64,000 nucleotides of DNA, taken from Pseudomonadota bacterium (GTDB taxonomy: Bacteria > Pseudomonadota > Alphaproteobacteria > SP197). Location of the stretch: NCBI GenBank assembly GCA_039028155.1, contig JBCCIS010000021.1, forward strand, positions 1-64,000, given 5' to 3'. Positions 44,287-52,982 of this stretch are shown one piece after another; positions within the stretch are counted from its first letter, which is position 1; every line of letters starts with the position of its first letter. The notes below the pieces were generated by a model. It made no database searches. It had not been told where the DNA came from and worked only from the letters and a program-made list of their open reading frames with translations. The position numbers and the translations under genes were made by a program.

Positions 44287-45057
44287 ATGCCTGCTGTTTC
44301 ATCATCAATGCGCCACGTCGCCTGCGTCATCGCCGCCGTCCTGTTGCTTGCCGCCTGTCAGTCCGCACCGGTCACCGGACGCCAGCAGTTCATCGTCGTC
44401 TCCGATAGCGAGGCCAATGAGTTGGGTGCGCAAGCGTTCCAGGAGATTCTCGCTCAGAGCACGATCTCACGCGACCCGCAGATGAATGACACGGTGCAGC
44501 GGATTGGCAAGCGGATCGCGGCGGTGACCGGGTTTTCCGGCTACGACTGGGAGTTCGTTGTCATCGAGGATCCAGAACCCAACGCTTTCGCCCTACCCGG
44601 TGGCAAGGTCGCGGTGCACACCGGCATGTTCCAGGTCGCCGAAAACGACGCTCAGCTTGCTGCCGTCATCGGCCATGAAATCGCCCATGCCACCGCCCGC
44701 CACTCTGCCGAGCGCATGTCCCAGCAGATGGCGCTCCAATACGGTCTGGATGCGGCCGGCGCGACATCGGAGTATGCGGCGGAGAACATCGAGCTTCTGG
44801 TCCAGACCGCGACGCTCGGCGTCATCCTACCGTTCAGCCGCGAACAGGAGGCCGAGGCCGACGAGATTGGGCTGATCTACATGGCACGCGCCGGCTATGA
44901 CCCGCGCGCGGCGGTGGACCTGTGGAGGAACATGCAGGCGTATGGCGGACCGGGCGTGCCGGAGTTCCTGTCGACCCATCCTTCGACCGGCAACCGGATT
45001 GCCGAGCTGGAAGCCGCCATGCCGCGGGCGCTGGCGATCTACAACGAAAACAGCTGA
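44287..45057 (+). CDS. M48 family metalloprotease lipoprotein
   Basis: This 256-residue protein has a lipoprotein signal peptide with lipobox LAAC (Cys24) and the zinc protease motif HEIAHATARHSAERMSQQM, with the third ligand in EAEADEIGLIYMARAGYDP. This is the BepA/LoiP-like periplasmic M48 group that takes part in outer-membrane quality control. There is no TPR extension, so it is shorter than BepA. AGGGAG lies ahead of ATG 44287. Confidence 0.9.
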   Translation: MPAVSSSMRHVACVIAAVLLLAACQSAPVTGRQQFIVVSDSEANELGAQAFQEILAQSTISRDPQMNDTVQRIGKRIAAVTGFSGYDWEFVVIEDPEPNAFALPGGKVAVHTGMFQVAENDAQLAAVIGHEIAHATARHSAERMSQQMALQYGLDAAGATSEYAAENIELLVQTATLGVILPFSREQEAEADEIGLIYMARAGYDPRAAVDLWRNMQAYGGPGVPEFLSTHPSTGNRIAELEAAMPRALAIYNENS

Positions 45058-45064
45058 CGGCGCG

Positions 45065-45383
45065 TTAGGCAGACTGCCGGCGCTTGCGCAGGGCGTCCAG
45101 CGACCAGTCGCCGGCGCTCTAGGTGATGTTGGACACCAGGTCGAACATCGTGAATTCCAGTCTCACCAGTCGCGTCAGCAGCCCCAGGCTAAGAAAAGAT
45201 CGCGCCAACTGTCTCACGCGGGACCACGGCGGGAAGCAGGAACATGGGCAGGTCGTGGCTGGCCATGGAACTGGCGGTCTGGCCGTAGTTCGCGAGTTTC
45301 GGAATGCCCTGCCAAAGAAAATCGGGCTCCACAATGAGCCGCCGCAGGAGCAGAAGCGGGTTTCGCAGGTGGTCGAAAGCCAA
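45065..45383 (-). pseudogene. Degraded DoxX-family membrane protein gene
   Basis: The pieces occur in order on the minus strand but in different frames. First is MAFDHLRNPLLLLRRLIVEP and LWQGIPKLANYGQTASSMAS..LPMFLLP (45189-45383), which looks like the DoxX N-terminus. Then, in another frame, comes LSLGLLTRLVRLEFTMFDL, ended by TAG at 45119-45121. The same frame then resumes with SAGDWSLDALRKRRQSA and a final stop at 45065, matching the DoxX C-terminal GxWSLDA pattern. About 30-40 residues of the DoxX core appear to be missing. So the gene carries a frameshift, a deletion and a stop. Confidence 0.7.
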
Positions 45384-45852
45384 AGCGGCCCGCTCGAATA
45401 GTCAATTCAGCATCTGTCGCTACCGTCCTCGACTGGAGAAAATCGTTTGGGATGAGTAAGTTGCACACCGATTGCCTTCGTCTGCTAGGGCGTTGAAAGT
45501 AGGCGCCGGCGGGGCATCGTCAGGCCGGTCACATCCCCCGATTGCGCTGATCCGATGCGTGTCTTGCGGGATTTTGCACGTCGCTGCTTCCAATGCGGAA
45601 TTGACCGACTTTCGTTTCGCCCTCTACATTTCATTCCATCGGCAGAACGGTTCACGATGCTCGTCGTCTGGCGCCAGGGTTAAACGCACCTGCGGCGTCG
45701 CATGGCGCGGTGTGCAGGGACCTGATCGGGCGGCGGCTTTTTGCCCAATAGCGGAATAGGTTCCGCTGGTCGCGTGGCGATGTGGTTCCATGGCGATTGC
45801 ACCGGGCGAGCGTCGGGCCAACATGGATGGACAGCACTCTGAGAAGGACAGC
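45384..45852. other. Gene-free interval upstream of the molybdenum hydroxylase operon
   Basis: I see no convincing gene in this 469-base stretch: short frames exist but none has family similarity or good codon usage. It separates the DoxX remnant from the molybdenum hydroxylase operon and should hold the operon promoter. It has no strong inverted repeat. Confidence 0.6.
45601..45630 (+). promoter_or_regulatory. Candidate sigma-70-like promoter
   Basis: TTGACC (45601-45606) is followed after 18 bases by TACATT (45625-45630). The -35 is good and the -10 moderate. It lies 223 bases before the first gene of the Mo hydroxylase operon, so a long leader would result. A weak call made by eye. Confidence 0.3.
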
Positions 45853-46710
45853 ATGCGCTACGAATCACCACAAACGATCAAGGCCGCGGTCGGCCTGCTA
45901 TCGAAAGCGAGGGGCACTTCGCGCATTCTTGCGGGCGGCACGGATCTTCTGGTGCAGATGCGCTCCGGCATGCTTGAGCCGGATCTGATCGTCGACATCA
46001 AGAACATCCCCGGCATGTTCGACATCACCAAGGAGAAGGACGGCTACCGAATTGGCGCGGCGGTGTCGGGCGCCGAGCTTGGCGAGCATCCCAAGGTCAA
46101 GGAACTGTGGCCCGGCGTCGTCGAGGCGACCGAGTTGATTGGCTCGACCCAGATCCAGGGGCGCGCCACCATGGTCGGCAACCTGTGCAACGCCTCGCCG
46201 GCCGCCGATAGTGTGCCGGCGATGATCGCTGCGCGCGCCGTTGCCCGCGTCGTCGGACCGAAGCGCGCACGCAACGTAGCGGTCGAGGACATCGCGATCG
46301 CGCCCGGCAAGACATCGCTGAAGAAGGGCGAGTTTGTTGCGTCCGTCTTCCTGCCCAAGCCGAAGCGGCGCACGGGCGAGGCCTATCTGCGGTTTATCCC
46401 GAGAACGGAAATGGATATCGCCGTGGTTGGTGCCGGCGTCAGCCTGACGCTGAACACCAAGGGCGTGTGTTCGGATGCGCGGGTCTCGTTGGGTGCCGTC
46501 GCGGCGCGGGCTTTGGTGGTCGACGATGCGGCCGACGCGCTGATCGGCACCAAGGTCGACAAGGCGGCGCTGGACGAACTTGCCGCCATCTGCGCGGCCG
46601 CCGCCAAGCCGATCGACGACAAGCGCGGCACCAAGGAGTTTCGCATCAAGGTGGCCGGCGTGCTTGCGCGACGCGCCGCTGCCATCGCACTCAAGCGGGC
46701 AAAGGGTTAA
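45853..46710 (+). CDS. Molybdenum hydroxylase FAD-binding subunit (CoxM/XdhB-like)
   Basis: This 285-residue subunit has the FAD sites ILAGGTDLLVQMRSG and GNLCNASPAADSVPAM, typical of the CoxM/CutM middle subunit. It would pass electrons from the Fe-S subunit to the acceptor. ATG 45853 is behind GAGAAGG; the open frame upstream lacks family similarity. It is the first gene of an operon with the small and large subunits in the M-S-L order. Confidence 0.92.
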   Translation: MRYESPQTIKAAVGLLSKARGTSRILAGGTDLLVQMRSGMLEPDLIVDIKNIPGMFDITKEKDGYRIGAAVSGAELGEHPKVKELWPGVVEATELIGSTQIQGRATMVGNLCNASPAADSVPAMIAARAVARVVGPKRARNVAVEDIAIAPGKTSLKKGEFVASVFLPKPKRRTGEAYLRFIPRTEMDIAVVGAGVSLTLNTKGVCSDARVSLGAVAARALVVDDAADALIGTKVDKAALDELAAICAAAAKPIDDKRGTKEFRIKVAGVLARRAAAIALKRAKG

Positions 46711-46713
46711 GTC

Positions 46714-47205
46714 ATGAGCTCAGTTCACGTTTCCACAATGATCAACGGCGACGAGGTCGACTTTGTCTGCCGTCCTGACGAATCGCTGCTCGATGTGCTA
46801 CGCGACCGGCTTGGCATGACCGGCAGCAAGGAAGGCTGCGGCACCGGCGACTGTGGCGCCTGTTCGGTCACGCTGGACGGTCGCCTCGTCTGCTCCTGTC
46901 TGGTGCTCGGAGCCGAAGCTGGCGGCCATGAGATCGAAACGATCGAAGGCATGGCCGACGGCGAAGATCTACATCCCCTGCAGCAGAAGTTTCTCGATCA
47001 TGCCGCGTTGCAGTGCGGCATCTGCACGCCGGGTTTCCTGATCGCCGCCAAGAACCTGTTGGAAAACAACCCGAACCCCACCGAGACCGAGGTTCGCTAT
47101 TGGCTGGCCGGCAACCTTTGCCGCTGCACCGGTTATGACAAAATCGTTCGCGCGGTCATGGACGCCGCCAAAGACATGAGGAAGGGACATCGCAATGCCG
47201 CTTGA
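46714..47205 (+). CDS. Molybdenum hydroxylase 2Fe-2S subunit (CoxS/XdhC-like)
   Basis: This 163-residue protein carries the plant-ferredoxin-type cluster GCGTGDCGACSV..RLVCSC and the second, [CxxC]-type cluster CGICTPGF and CRCTGYDKIV, the full eight-Cys complement of CoxS. It conducts electrons between the Mo centre and FAD. It begins four bases after the FAD subunit and overlaps the large subunit start by 11 bases. Confidence 0.95.
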   Translation: MSSVHVSTMINGDEVDFVCRPDESLLDVLRDRLGMTGSKEGCGTGDCGACSVTLDGRLVCSCLVLGAEAGGHEIETIEGMADGEDLHPLQQKFLDHAALQCGICTPGFLIAAKNLLENNPNPTETEVRYWLAGNLCRCTGYDKIVRAVMDAAKDMRKGHRNAA

Positions 47206-49519
47206 TTCCGAGAACAAAACGATCGTGCCGACCGAATTTAAGACTGTTGGCACCCGCCCGGTCCGGCCCGACGGCATGGACAAGGTCACCGGACGCGCGC
47301 GGTTCGGCGCCGACATGTCGGCGCCCGGCATGCTGGTGGGCGCGATCCTCAGAAGCCCTCACGCCCATGCCAGGATCCGCAAGATCGACACGTCGAAGGC
47401 GGAGGCTCTTGCCGGCGTCAAGGCGGTCATCACGTCGAAGGATCTGAAAGCGCAGCCGGGCTGCGACATGGACATCCTGGTCAATGTCATGGCGCGCGGC
47501 AAAGCGCTCTACGACGGTCATGCGGTGGCCGCCGTCGCCGCGGTCGATATGTCGGTGGCGCGCAAGGCGCTGAAGCTGATCGAGATCGATTACAAGGTTC
47601 TGCCCCACGTCACCGATGTCGACGAGGCGATGAAGCCGGACGCGCCGGTGCTGCACAAGCATATCGAGCACGACTATCACCAGGACATGCTGGAAACGGC
47701 AGACCATGTGAAGGGCAAGAACGAGAAGACGCTGCCGCCCGGCAAACGCCCCTCCAACATCGCAGGCCGCTATCAGTTCGGTCATGGTGATCCGAAGAAG
47801 GGGTTCCGTGAAGCCGACGTCATTGTTGAGCACGAGTTCAAGACCGAAGCGACCCACCAGGGTTACATCGAACCGCATGCCTGCCTGGCCAACGTCAGCA
47901 GCGACGGCTGGGCCGAGCTTTGGGTTTGCACGCAAGGTCACTTCATGGTGCGCGATACCTGCGCCAGCCTGTTGGGCCTGGACGTCTCCAGGTTGCGTGT
48001 CACCGCATCGGAGATCGGCGGCGGTTTCGGCGGCAAGACGACCGTCTTCATCGAGCCGGTGGCGCTTGCGCTGTCGCGCAAAGCTGGCCGGCCGGTCAAG
48101 GTGGTGATGAGCCGCGACGAGGTGTTCCGGGCGACCGGCCCGACATCGTCGGCCAGCATGAAGGTCCGGATTGGCGCCAAGCGCGACGGCACGTTCACCG
48201 CCGCCGAGGCTATCCTGAAGTATCAGGGTGGCGCTTTCCCCGGTTCGCCGGTCGAAATGGGCGCGATGACCGCCTTTGCCTGTTATGACCTGAAGGACGT
48301 CAAGATCGTCGGTTACGACGTCGTCACCAACCGGCCCAAACAGGCGGCCTATCGTGCGCCCGGCGCGCCCATGTCCGCGTTTGCGGTCGAGGGCTGCGTC
48401 GGCGAGTTGGCGGAAAAGCTGGGCATGGATGCCATCGACATCCGACTGAAGAACGCGGCCAAGGAAGGCACGGTGTCATCCTATGGTCCGACCTTCGGTC
48501 CGGTCGGTCTGGTTGAGACGCTGGAAGCGGCGAAGAAGCACAAGAACTACAAGGTGAAGCTGGGCAAGAACCAGGGCCGCGGCGTCGCCAGCGGGTTCTG
48601 GTTCAACTTCGCCGGCCAGACCTGCACGACGATCAACCTCAACATCGACGGCACCCTGGGTCTTGCGGTCGGCACGCCGGATATCGGCGGCAGCCGCGCC
48701 TCCATGTGCCTGATGGCGGCCGAGGAACTCGGCATCCCCTATGATCAGGTGCGCACCATCATCGCCGACACGTCGTCGCTGGGTTACAACGACGTGACCG
48801 ACGGAAGCCGGGTGACGTTCGCCAGTGGTCTCGCCACCATCTACGCGACCCGCGATCTGAAGGCGAAGCTATGCGCCCGCGCGGCGACCATCTGGGGCAT
48901 CCCGGAGGAGGCGGTGGACTGGGAGAACGGTGCCGCGCGTCCTGCCGGCGCCAATGCCGGCAACTTCGATCCCCTGACGCTGGCGGATCTGGCCGAACAG
49001 GCCGCCGCGACCGGTGGCCCCGTCGCCGGACACTACGAGGTCAACGCCGACGGCGCGGGCCCCAGCTTCGCCACCCACGTGGTCGATGTCGAGGTCGATC
49101 CGGAAACCGGCGCCACGGAAGTGCTGCGCTATCTGGTTGTCCAGGACGCCGGCAAGGCGGTGCATCCGTCCTATGTCGAGGGTCAGTTCCAGGGCGGCGC
49201 CGTTCAGGGCATCGGCTGGGTGCTGAACGAGGAGTACATCTATGGCGAGGATGGCCGGCTGCAGAATCCGGGTTTCCTGGATTACCGCATCCCCGTCTGT
49301 TCGGACGTGCCGATGATCGACACGGTGATCGTCGAGGTGCCGAACCCCGGCCATCCCTATGGCGTGCGCGGCGTCGGCGAGACGTCGATCGTGCCGCCGC
49401 TGGCCGCCGTCGCCAACGCGGTGTCGGCCGCCATGGGCGTGCGGGCGACGACCTTGCCGATGTCGCCGCCGAAGATCCTGGCCGCGCTTAACAACAAGAT
49501 GCGGCAGGCCGCGGACTAA
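47195..49519 (+). CDS. Molybdenum hydroxylase catalytic (molybdopterin-cytosine-dinucleotide) subunit
   Basis: This 774-residue subunit has GGGFGGKTTVF (Mo cofactor site), AYRAPGAPMSAFAVE and the catalytic-Glu motif GVRGVGETSIVPPL near the end, matching CoxL/XdhA. The active-site loop reads AYRAPGAP, not the AYxCSFR of true CO dehydrogenase, so CO is not the substrate. The loop resembles those of purine, aldehyde or aromatic hydroxylases. It adds an OH from water to its substrate; identity unknown. GAGGAAGG lies ahead of ATG 47195. Confidence 0.92.
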   Translation: MPLDSENKTIVPTEFKTVGTRPVRPDGMDKVTGRARFGADMSAPGMLVGAILRSPHAHARIRKIDTSKAEALAGVKAVITSKDLKAQPGCDMDILVNVMARGKALYDGHAVAAVAAVDMSVARKALKLIEIDYKVLPHVTDVDEAMKPDAPVLHKHIEHDYHQDMLETADHVKGKNEKTLPPGKRPSNIAGRYQFGHGDPKKGFREADVIVEHEFKTEATHQGYIEPHACLANVSSDGWAELWVCTQGHFMVRDTCASLLGLDVSRLRVTASEIGGGFGGKTTVFIEPVALALSRKAGRPVKVVMSRDEVFRATGPTSSASMKVRIGAKRDGTFTAAEAILKYQGGAFPGSPVEMGAMTAFACYDLKDVKIVGYDVVTNRPKQAAYRAPGAPMSAFAVEGCVGELAEKLGMDAIDIRLKNAAKEGTVSSYGPTFGPVGLVETLEAAKKHKNYKVKLGKNQGRGVASGFWFNFAGQTCTTINLNIDGTLGLAVGTPDIGGSRASMCLMAAEELGIPYDQVRTIIADTSSLGYNDVTDGSRVTFASGLATIYATRDLKAKLCARAATIWGIPEEAVDWENGAARPAGANAGNFDPLTLADLAEQAAATGGPVAGHYEVNADGAGPSFATHVVDVEVDPETGATEVLRYLVVQDAGKAVHPSYVEGQFQGGAVQGIGWVLNEEYIYGEDGRLQNPGFLDYRIPVCSDVPMIDTVIVEVPNPGHPYGVRGVGETSIVPPLAAVANAVSAAMGVRATTLPMSPPKILAALNNKMRQAAD

Positions 49520-49522
49520 AGC

Positions 49523-49768
49523 ATGCTGCTGGTCAAGCTGGGCGGCTCCCTTGCCGGCCAGGCCGGCGGTCAGACCGAGTTCCACGTCGAGGGGCGCAAC
49601 GTCATCGAGATGTTGCGCAACCTCGGCGAACTCTGTCCTGCCCTGAAGCCGGTGCTGGAGAAAGGCGTCACCGTGTCGGTCGATGGCCGGCTTCAGCGCG
49701 AAGCGACCTATCACCCGCTGACGCCGGACAACGAGATCTTTCTGCTGCCGCGCATGGCCGGCGGCTGA
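49523..49768 (+). CDS. MoaD/ThiS-like small sulfur-carrier protein
   Basis: This 81-residue protein ends in Gly-Gly (RMAGG), as ubiquitin-like sulfur carriers do, and has MLLVKLGGSLAG at its N-terminus and NEIFLLPRMAGG at its C-terminus. It starts three bases after the catalytic subunit. A dedicated carrier here suggests a role in sulfurating or assembling the molybdopterin cofactor of this enzyme; the chromosomal moaD and moaE are not visible. Confidence 0.75.
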   Translation: MLLVKLGGSLAGQAGGQTEFHVEGRNVIEMLRNLGELCPALKPVLEKGVTVSVDGRLQREATYHPLTPDNEIFLLPRMAGG

Positions 49769-49805
49769 TCGTGAACTCTGAGAAAGAAAAGGGAACCCGC
49801 CGGCC

Positions 49806-50567
49806 ATGACGGGTGACAACGACCTGCTCGACCAGTTGCAGGCGCGCGAGGGTATCGTCTGTTTCGCGGGCGCCGGCGGCAAGAAGACGAGCATGGTTCA
49901 TCTGGCCGCGCTTCATGACGGCCGCGTGGGCCTGACCAACACGATCAAGGTTCCGTTTCGCCTGAAGCGCGAGTCCGACGACCTGATACCGCTTGATGAG
50001 GGTACTGATGTCGAGACCGCTTTGGCGACGTTCGCCGGCAAGCGGATCGTCGGTTACGCCGGGCCGAAGACCCGCTCGTTCCGTCTGGAGGGTATCGCGC
50101 CCGAGACGATTGCGGCCATCCACAAGACCGGCGAATTCGACGCGACTTATGTCAAGGTCGATGGCGCGCGCATGCGCCTGGCCAAGGGGCATAAACCGGG
50201 CGAGCCCATCCTGGTTCCGGGCACGACAACCGTCCTGCTGTTCGCCTCGGTCCACGTCGTCGGGCGGACACTGGATGAGGAGACGGTGCATCATCCGGAG
50301 ATCTTTGCGGGGCTGTCGGGCGCGACGGTTGGTGATGTCATCACCCAGACCCATCTTGCTGACGCCCTGGGCCATCAGGTCGCGACCATCGGTGCCACGA
50401 CATCGGCGCGCATCGTGCCGGTCATCAACATGGCCGACGACGAGGCTCAGGAGGCTGTCGCGCACGGTGTCGCGGATAGCCTCTGGCAAAGCGCGCCGGC
50501 TGTCGAGCGCCTGGCCATCACGTCGATGATTCGGCCCGACCCGCTCAAAGCCCTTCTGGTCCGTTAA
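49806..50567 (+). CDS. YqeC-like selenium-dependent molybdenum hydroxylase accessory protein
   Basis: This 253-residue protein starts with CFAGAGGKKTSMVHLAAL, a P-loop-like GxGGKKTS, and continues with GYAGPKTRSFRLEGI and YVKVDGARMRLAKGHKPGEP, landmarks of the YqeC family. Family members are linked to selenium-dependent molybdenum hydroxylases, and a Se-modified Mo centre is one possible reading. No selD or selenocysteine machinery lies in the window. It is downstream of the MoaD-like gene in the same operon. Confidence 0.8.
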   Translation: MTGDNDLLDQLQAREGIVCFAGAGGKKTSMVHLAALHDGRVGLTNTIKVPFRLKRESDDLIPLDEGTDVETALATFAGKRIVGYAGPKTRSFRLEGIAPETIAAIHKTGEFDATYVKVDGARMRLAKGHKPGEPILVPGTTTVLLFASVHVVGRTLDEETVHHPEIFAGLSGATVGDVITQTHLADALGHQVATIGATTSARIVPVINMADDEAQEAVAHGVADSLWQSAPAVERLAITSMIRPDPLKALLVR

Positions 50568-50609
50568 GGCGCCTGCTAGCTTGCGCCGATAAGCTTAGTG
50601 GGGGAGATC

Positions 50610-51806
50610 ATGGGTAACGAGCTTTCGCTGATGCGGCGGTTTCCCGCCGGCGCCGGCGAACAGGTGACGATCGCCAACATGCAGGAAGGTCCTTTCAACC
50701 GGTGGGCCTTCAGGAACCTGAGACGGCTGCTGCCGACGGCCAACGTCTGGCGTGGCGATGGGGCGGTGACCGACTTGCCGGCTGCCCCAACCTGTTTTGA
50801 CGATATCGCGTTTCAGGATCGCGACGGAAAGACGCAGACCGTCAAACAGCATCTCGACACCGGCTATACGGACGGTTTTGTCGTGCTGCACGAAGGCGCC
50901 ATGGTGACCGAGCGGTATGGCGATGGCGTTCAGGCACACGAACCCCATCTCCTGATGTCGGTGACCAAGTCATTTGCCGGTTCGCTAACCGGCATCCTTG
51001 TCGAACGCGGTCTGGTATCGCCCGATGATACCGTCACCGACATCATCCCGGAGGTCGCGGGGTCGGCCTATGACGGCGCCAAGGTGCGCCACGTTCTCGA
51101 TATGAGCGTGGGCATGGAATACGACGAGGATTACGAGAACCCGAACAGCGATGTCGCACTGTTGGATGTCGCGGCGGGATGGCGACCGTCGCGCGAGGGC
51201 GCGCCCGACAATCTTCGCGACTACATTGCGACCATGCGTCCGGCCGGTGAGCACGGTGCCGCGTTCCACTATGTGTCCACGAACACGGACCTGCTCGGTT
51301 GGATCCTAGAGCGCGTCTCCGGCCAAGACTTCGCGACCCTGCTGTCGCGCGAGATCTGGCAGCCCATGGGGGCGGAGGCCGATGCCTATATCACGCTCGA
51401 CCGGCTTGGCGCGCCGCAGACCGATGGCGGGTTGTGCGTGACGACCCGCGACCTCGCGCGCTTTGGCTTGCTGCATCTTCGAAACGGTGTGTTGAACGGC
51501 AGGCGCATTGTGCCTGAATCCTGGATCCGCGACTTCCGCGAGAACGGTGATGCCGCAGCGTGGGACCGCGGCAATTTCGCGGAGTTCATGCCTGGTTGTC
51601 ACTATCGGTCGAAGTGGTACACGGATCTGAACGACGCCCACCGGCCCTATCTCGGCATCGGCATCCACGGCCAGATGCTGTTCGTTGATCCGGCCGCGAG
51701 CGTGGTCATCGCGCGCCATTCCAGCCATCCCGCGCCAGCAGACGACAAGTTCTTCGATGACATGGAACGTGCGTTCAAGGCGATCGCCCATGCCCTCTCC
51801 GACTGA
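50610..51806 (+). CDS. SxxK serine hydrolase (class C beta-lactamase/NylB-like), copy 1
   Basis: This 398-residue protein has SVTK (Ser117, Lys120), the S-x-x-K catalytic pair, and a Tyr in FHYVSTNTDLLGWI that matches the YxN-like site. The fold is that of class C beta-lactamases, esterases and NylB (6-aminohexanoate-dimer hydrolase). No signal peptide is seen, so it is cytoplasmic, which points away from antibiotic resistance. It is a paralogue of the two genes further along; they share an opening SAWGFHHVRE-type segment (here FNRWAFRNLRRLLPTANVWRG). Confidence 0.87.
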   Translation: MGNELSLMRRFPAGAGEQVTIANMQEGPFNRWAFRNLRRLLPTANVWRGDGAVTDLPAAPTCFDDIAFQDRDGKTQTVKQHLDTGYTDGFVVLHEGAMVTERYGDGVQAHEPHLLMSVTKSFAGSLTGILVERGLVSPDDTVTDIIPEVAGSAYDGAKVRHVLDMSVGMEYDEDYENPNSDVALLDVAAGWRPSREGAPDNLRDYIATMRPAGEHGAAFHYVSTNTDLLGWILERVSGQDFATLLSREIWQPMGAEADAYITLDRLGAPQTDGGLCVTTRDLARFGLLHLRNGVLNGRRIVPESWIRDFRENGDAAAWDRGNFAEFMPGCHYRSKWYTDLNDAHRPYLGIGIHGQMLFVDPAASVVIARHSSHPAPADDKFFDDMERAFKAIAHALSD

Positions 51807-52968
51807 TCCGAACGCGGTCACCGCGACCAACTTCCAGGACCCGCCACACAGCGCCTGGGGGTTTCATCACGTGCGCGAACGCCAACCGACGGCCAAGGTT
51901 TGGCGCGGGCCAGGCCCGGTTTGGGCGCTGATGAATGAGCCGCGCGACATTGGCGCGATAGCCTACCAGGCCGGTGATGGCGGTACGCGAACGGTCGCCG
52001 ACATGCTGAGTGGCGACCATCTCGACGGGTTCATCGCGCTGCATCGCGGCGTCATTGTCGCCGAGGCGTACGGCAACGGCATGCGGCCCCAGGACACCCA
52101 TATCTTGATGTCGACGACCAAATCGTTCACCGGTTCGCTGGCCGGCGTTTTGGCCGATCAGGGCTTGCTGGATACGCAAGCGCGCGTCACCGACGTGCTG
52201 CCGAAGCTCGACGGGACGGCCTATGACGGTGCGACCGTGCGCCATCTTCTCGACATGCGGGTCGGTCTCGACTTTTCCGAGGACTATGACAACCCCGAGA
52301 GCGACTTCGCCTATCTGGATGCCGCCAGCGGTTGGCGTCCGCCGATCAGGCCGGACGCGCCGGACAATCTTCTGGATTTCATGCGTATTATTCGCGCCGA
52401 ACCGCCCCATGGCGGCGCGTTCCACTATGTCTCCGCCAACTCGGTCGTGCTTGGTTGGGTGTTGGAGGCGGTTGCCGGCGAGCCGTTCGCCGATCTTTTG
52501 TCGCGCTTAATCTGGCAGCCGATGGGGGCGGAGTTCGATGCTGACCTGGCGGTCGACCGCCAGGGACGCTCACAGACCGAAGGCGGCCTGAATGTGACGC
52601 TGCGTGATCTCGCGCGGTTCGGCGAGCTGCACCGCCTGGGCGGCATCGTTGACGGCCGGCGTGTCGTGCCGGAGGCCTGGATCAAGGATATGCGCGAGAA
52701 TGGCGACGCCGATGCCTGGGACAAGGGCACGATGGCCGGCCCGTTCCCCGGACATCACTACCGGTCCCAGTGGTACACAAACCGTCAGCATCCTCATAAG
52801 CCGTTCTTCACGCTTGGTGCCTTCGGTCAGACGGTGTTTGTCGACCCGGTGGCCGAACTGGTCATGGCCAAGCTGAGCTGTTTCCCCGGCGGTTCCGGGG
52901 AAGACGCCTTGTGGGGTGACCTGATGCGCGCCTTCTATGCGATCGGCGACTCGTTTGCCGGATCGTAG
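51790..52968 (+). CDS. SxxK serine hydrolase, copy 2
   Basis: This 392-residue paralogue has STTKSFTGSLAG and FHYVSANSVVLGWVLE. Its start at ATG 51790 overlaps the tail of copy 1 by 17 bases, so the two are coupled. The N-terminal AWGFHHVRERQPTAKVWRG matches copies 1 and 3. It has no signal peptide. Likely an amidase or esterase for a small molecule; substrate unknown. Confidence 0.87.
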   Translation: MPSPTDPNAVTATNFQDPPHSAWGFHHVRERQPTAKVWRGPGPVWALMNEPRDIGAIAYQAGDGGTRTVADMLSGDHLDGFIALHRGVIVAEAYGNGMRPQDTHILMSTTKSFTGSLAGVLADQGLLDTQARVTDVLPKLDGTAYDGATVRHLLDMRVGLDFSEDYDNPESDFAYLDAASGWRPPIRPDAPDNLLDFMRIIRAEPPHGGAFHYVSANSVVLGWVLEAVAGEPFADLLSRLIWQPMGAEFDADLAVDRQGRSQTEGGLNVTLRDLARFGELHRLGGIVDGRRVVPEAWIKDMRENGDADAWDKGTMAGPFPGHHYRSQWYTNRQHPHKPFFTLGAFGQTVFVDPVAELVMAKLSCFPGGSGEDALWGDLMRAFYAIGDSFAGS

Positions 52969-52982
52969 GAACCGATAGCGCC

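Noticed and set aside
45123-45401. Plus-strand 92-codon open frame over the DoxX remnant
   Set aside because: It has no family similarity, and the minus strand shows DoxX pieces in order.
47195-49519. Aerobic CO dehydrogenase large subunit
   Set aside because: The active-site loop is AYRAPGAP rather than the Cys-containing AYxCSFR, so CO oxidation is not supported.
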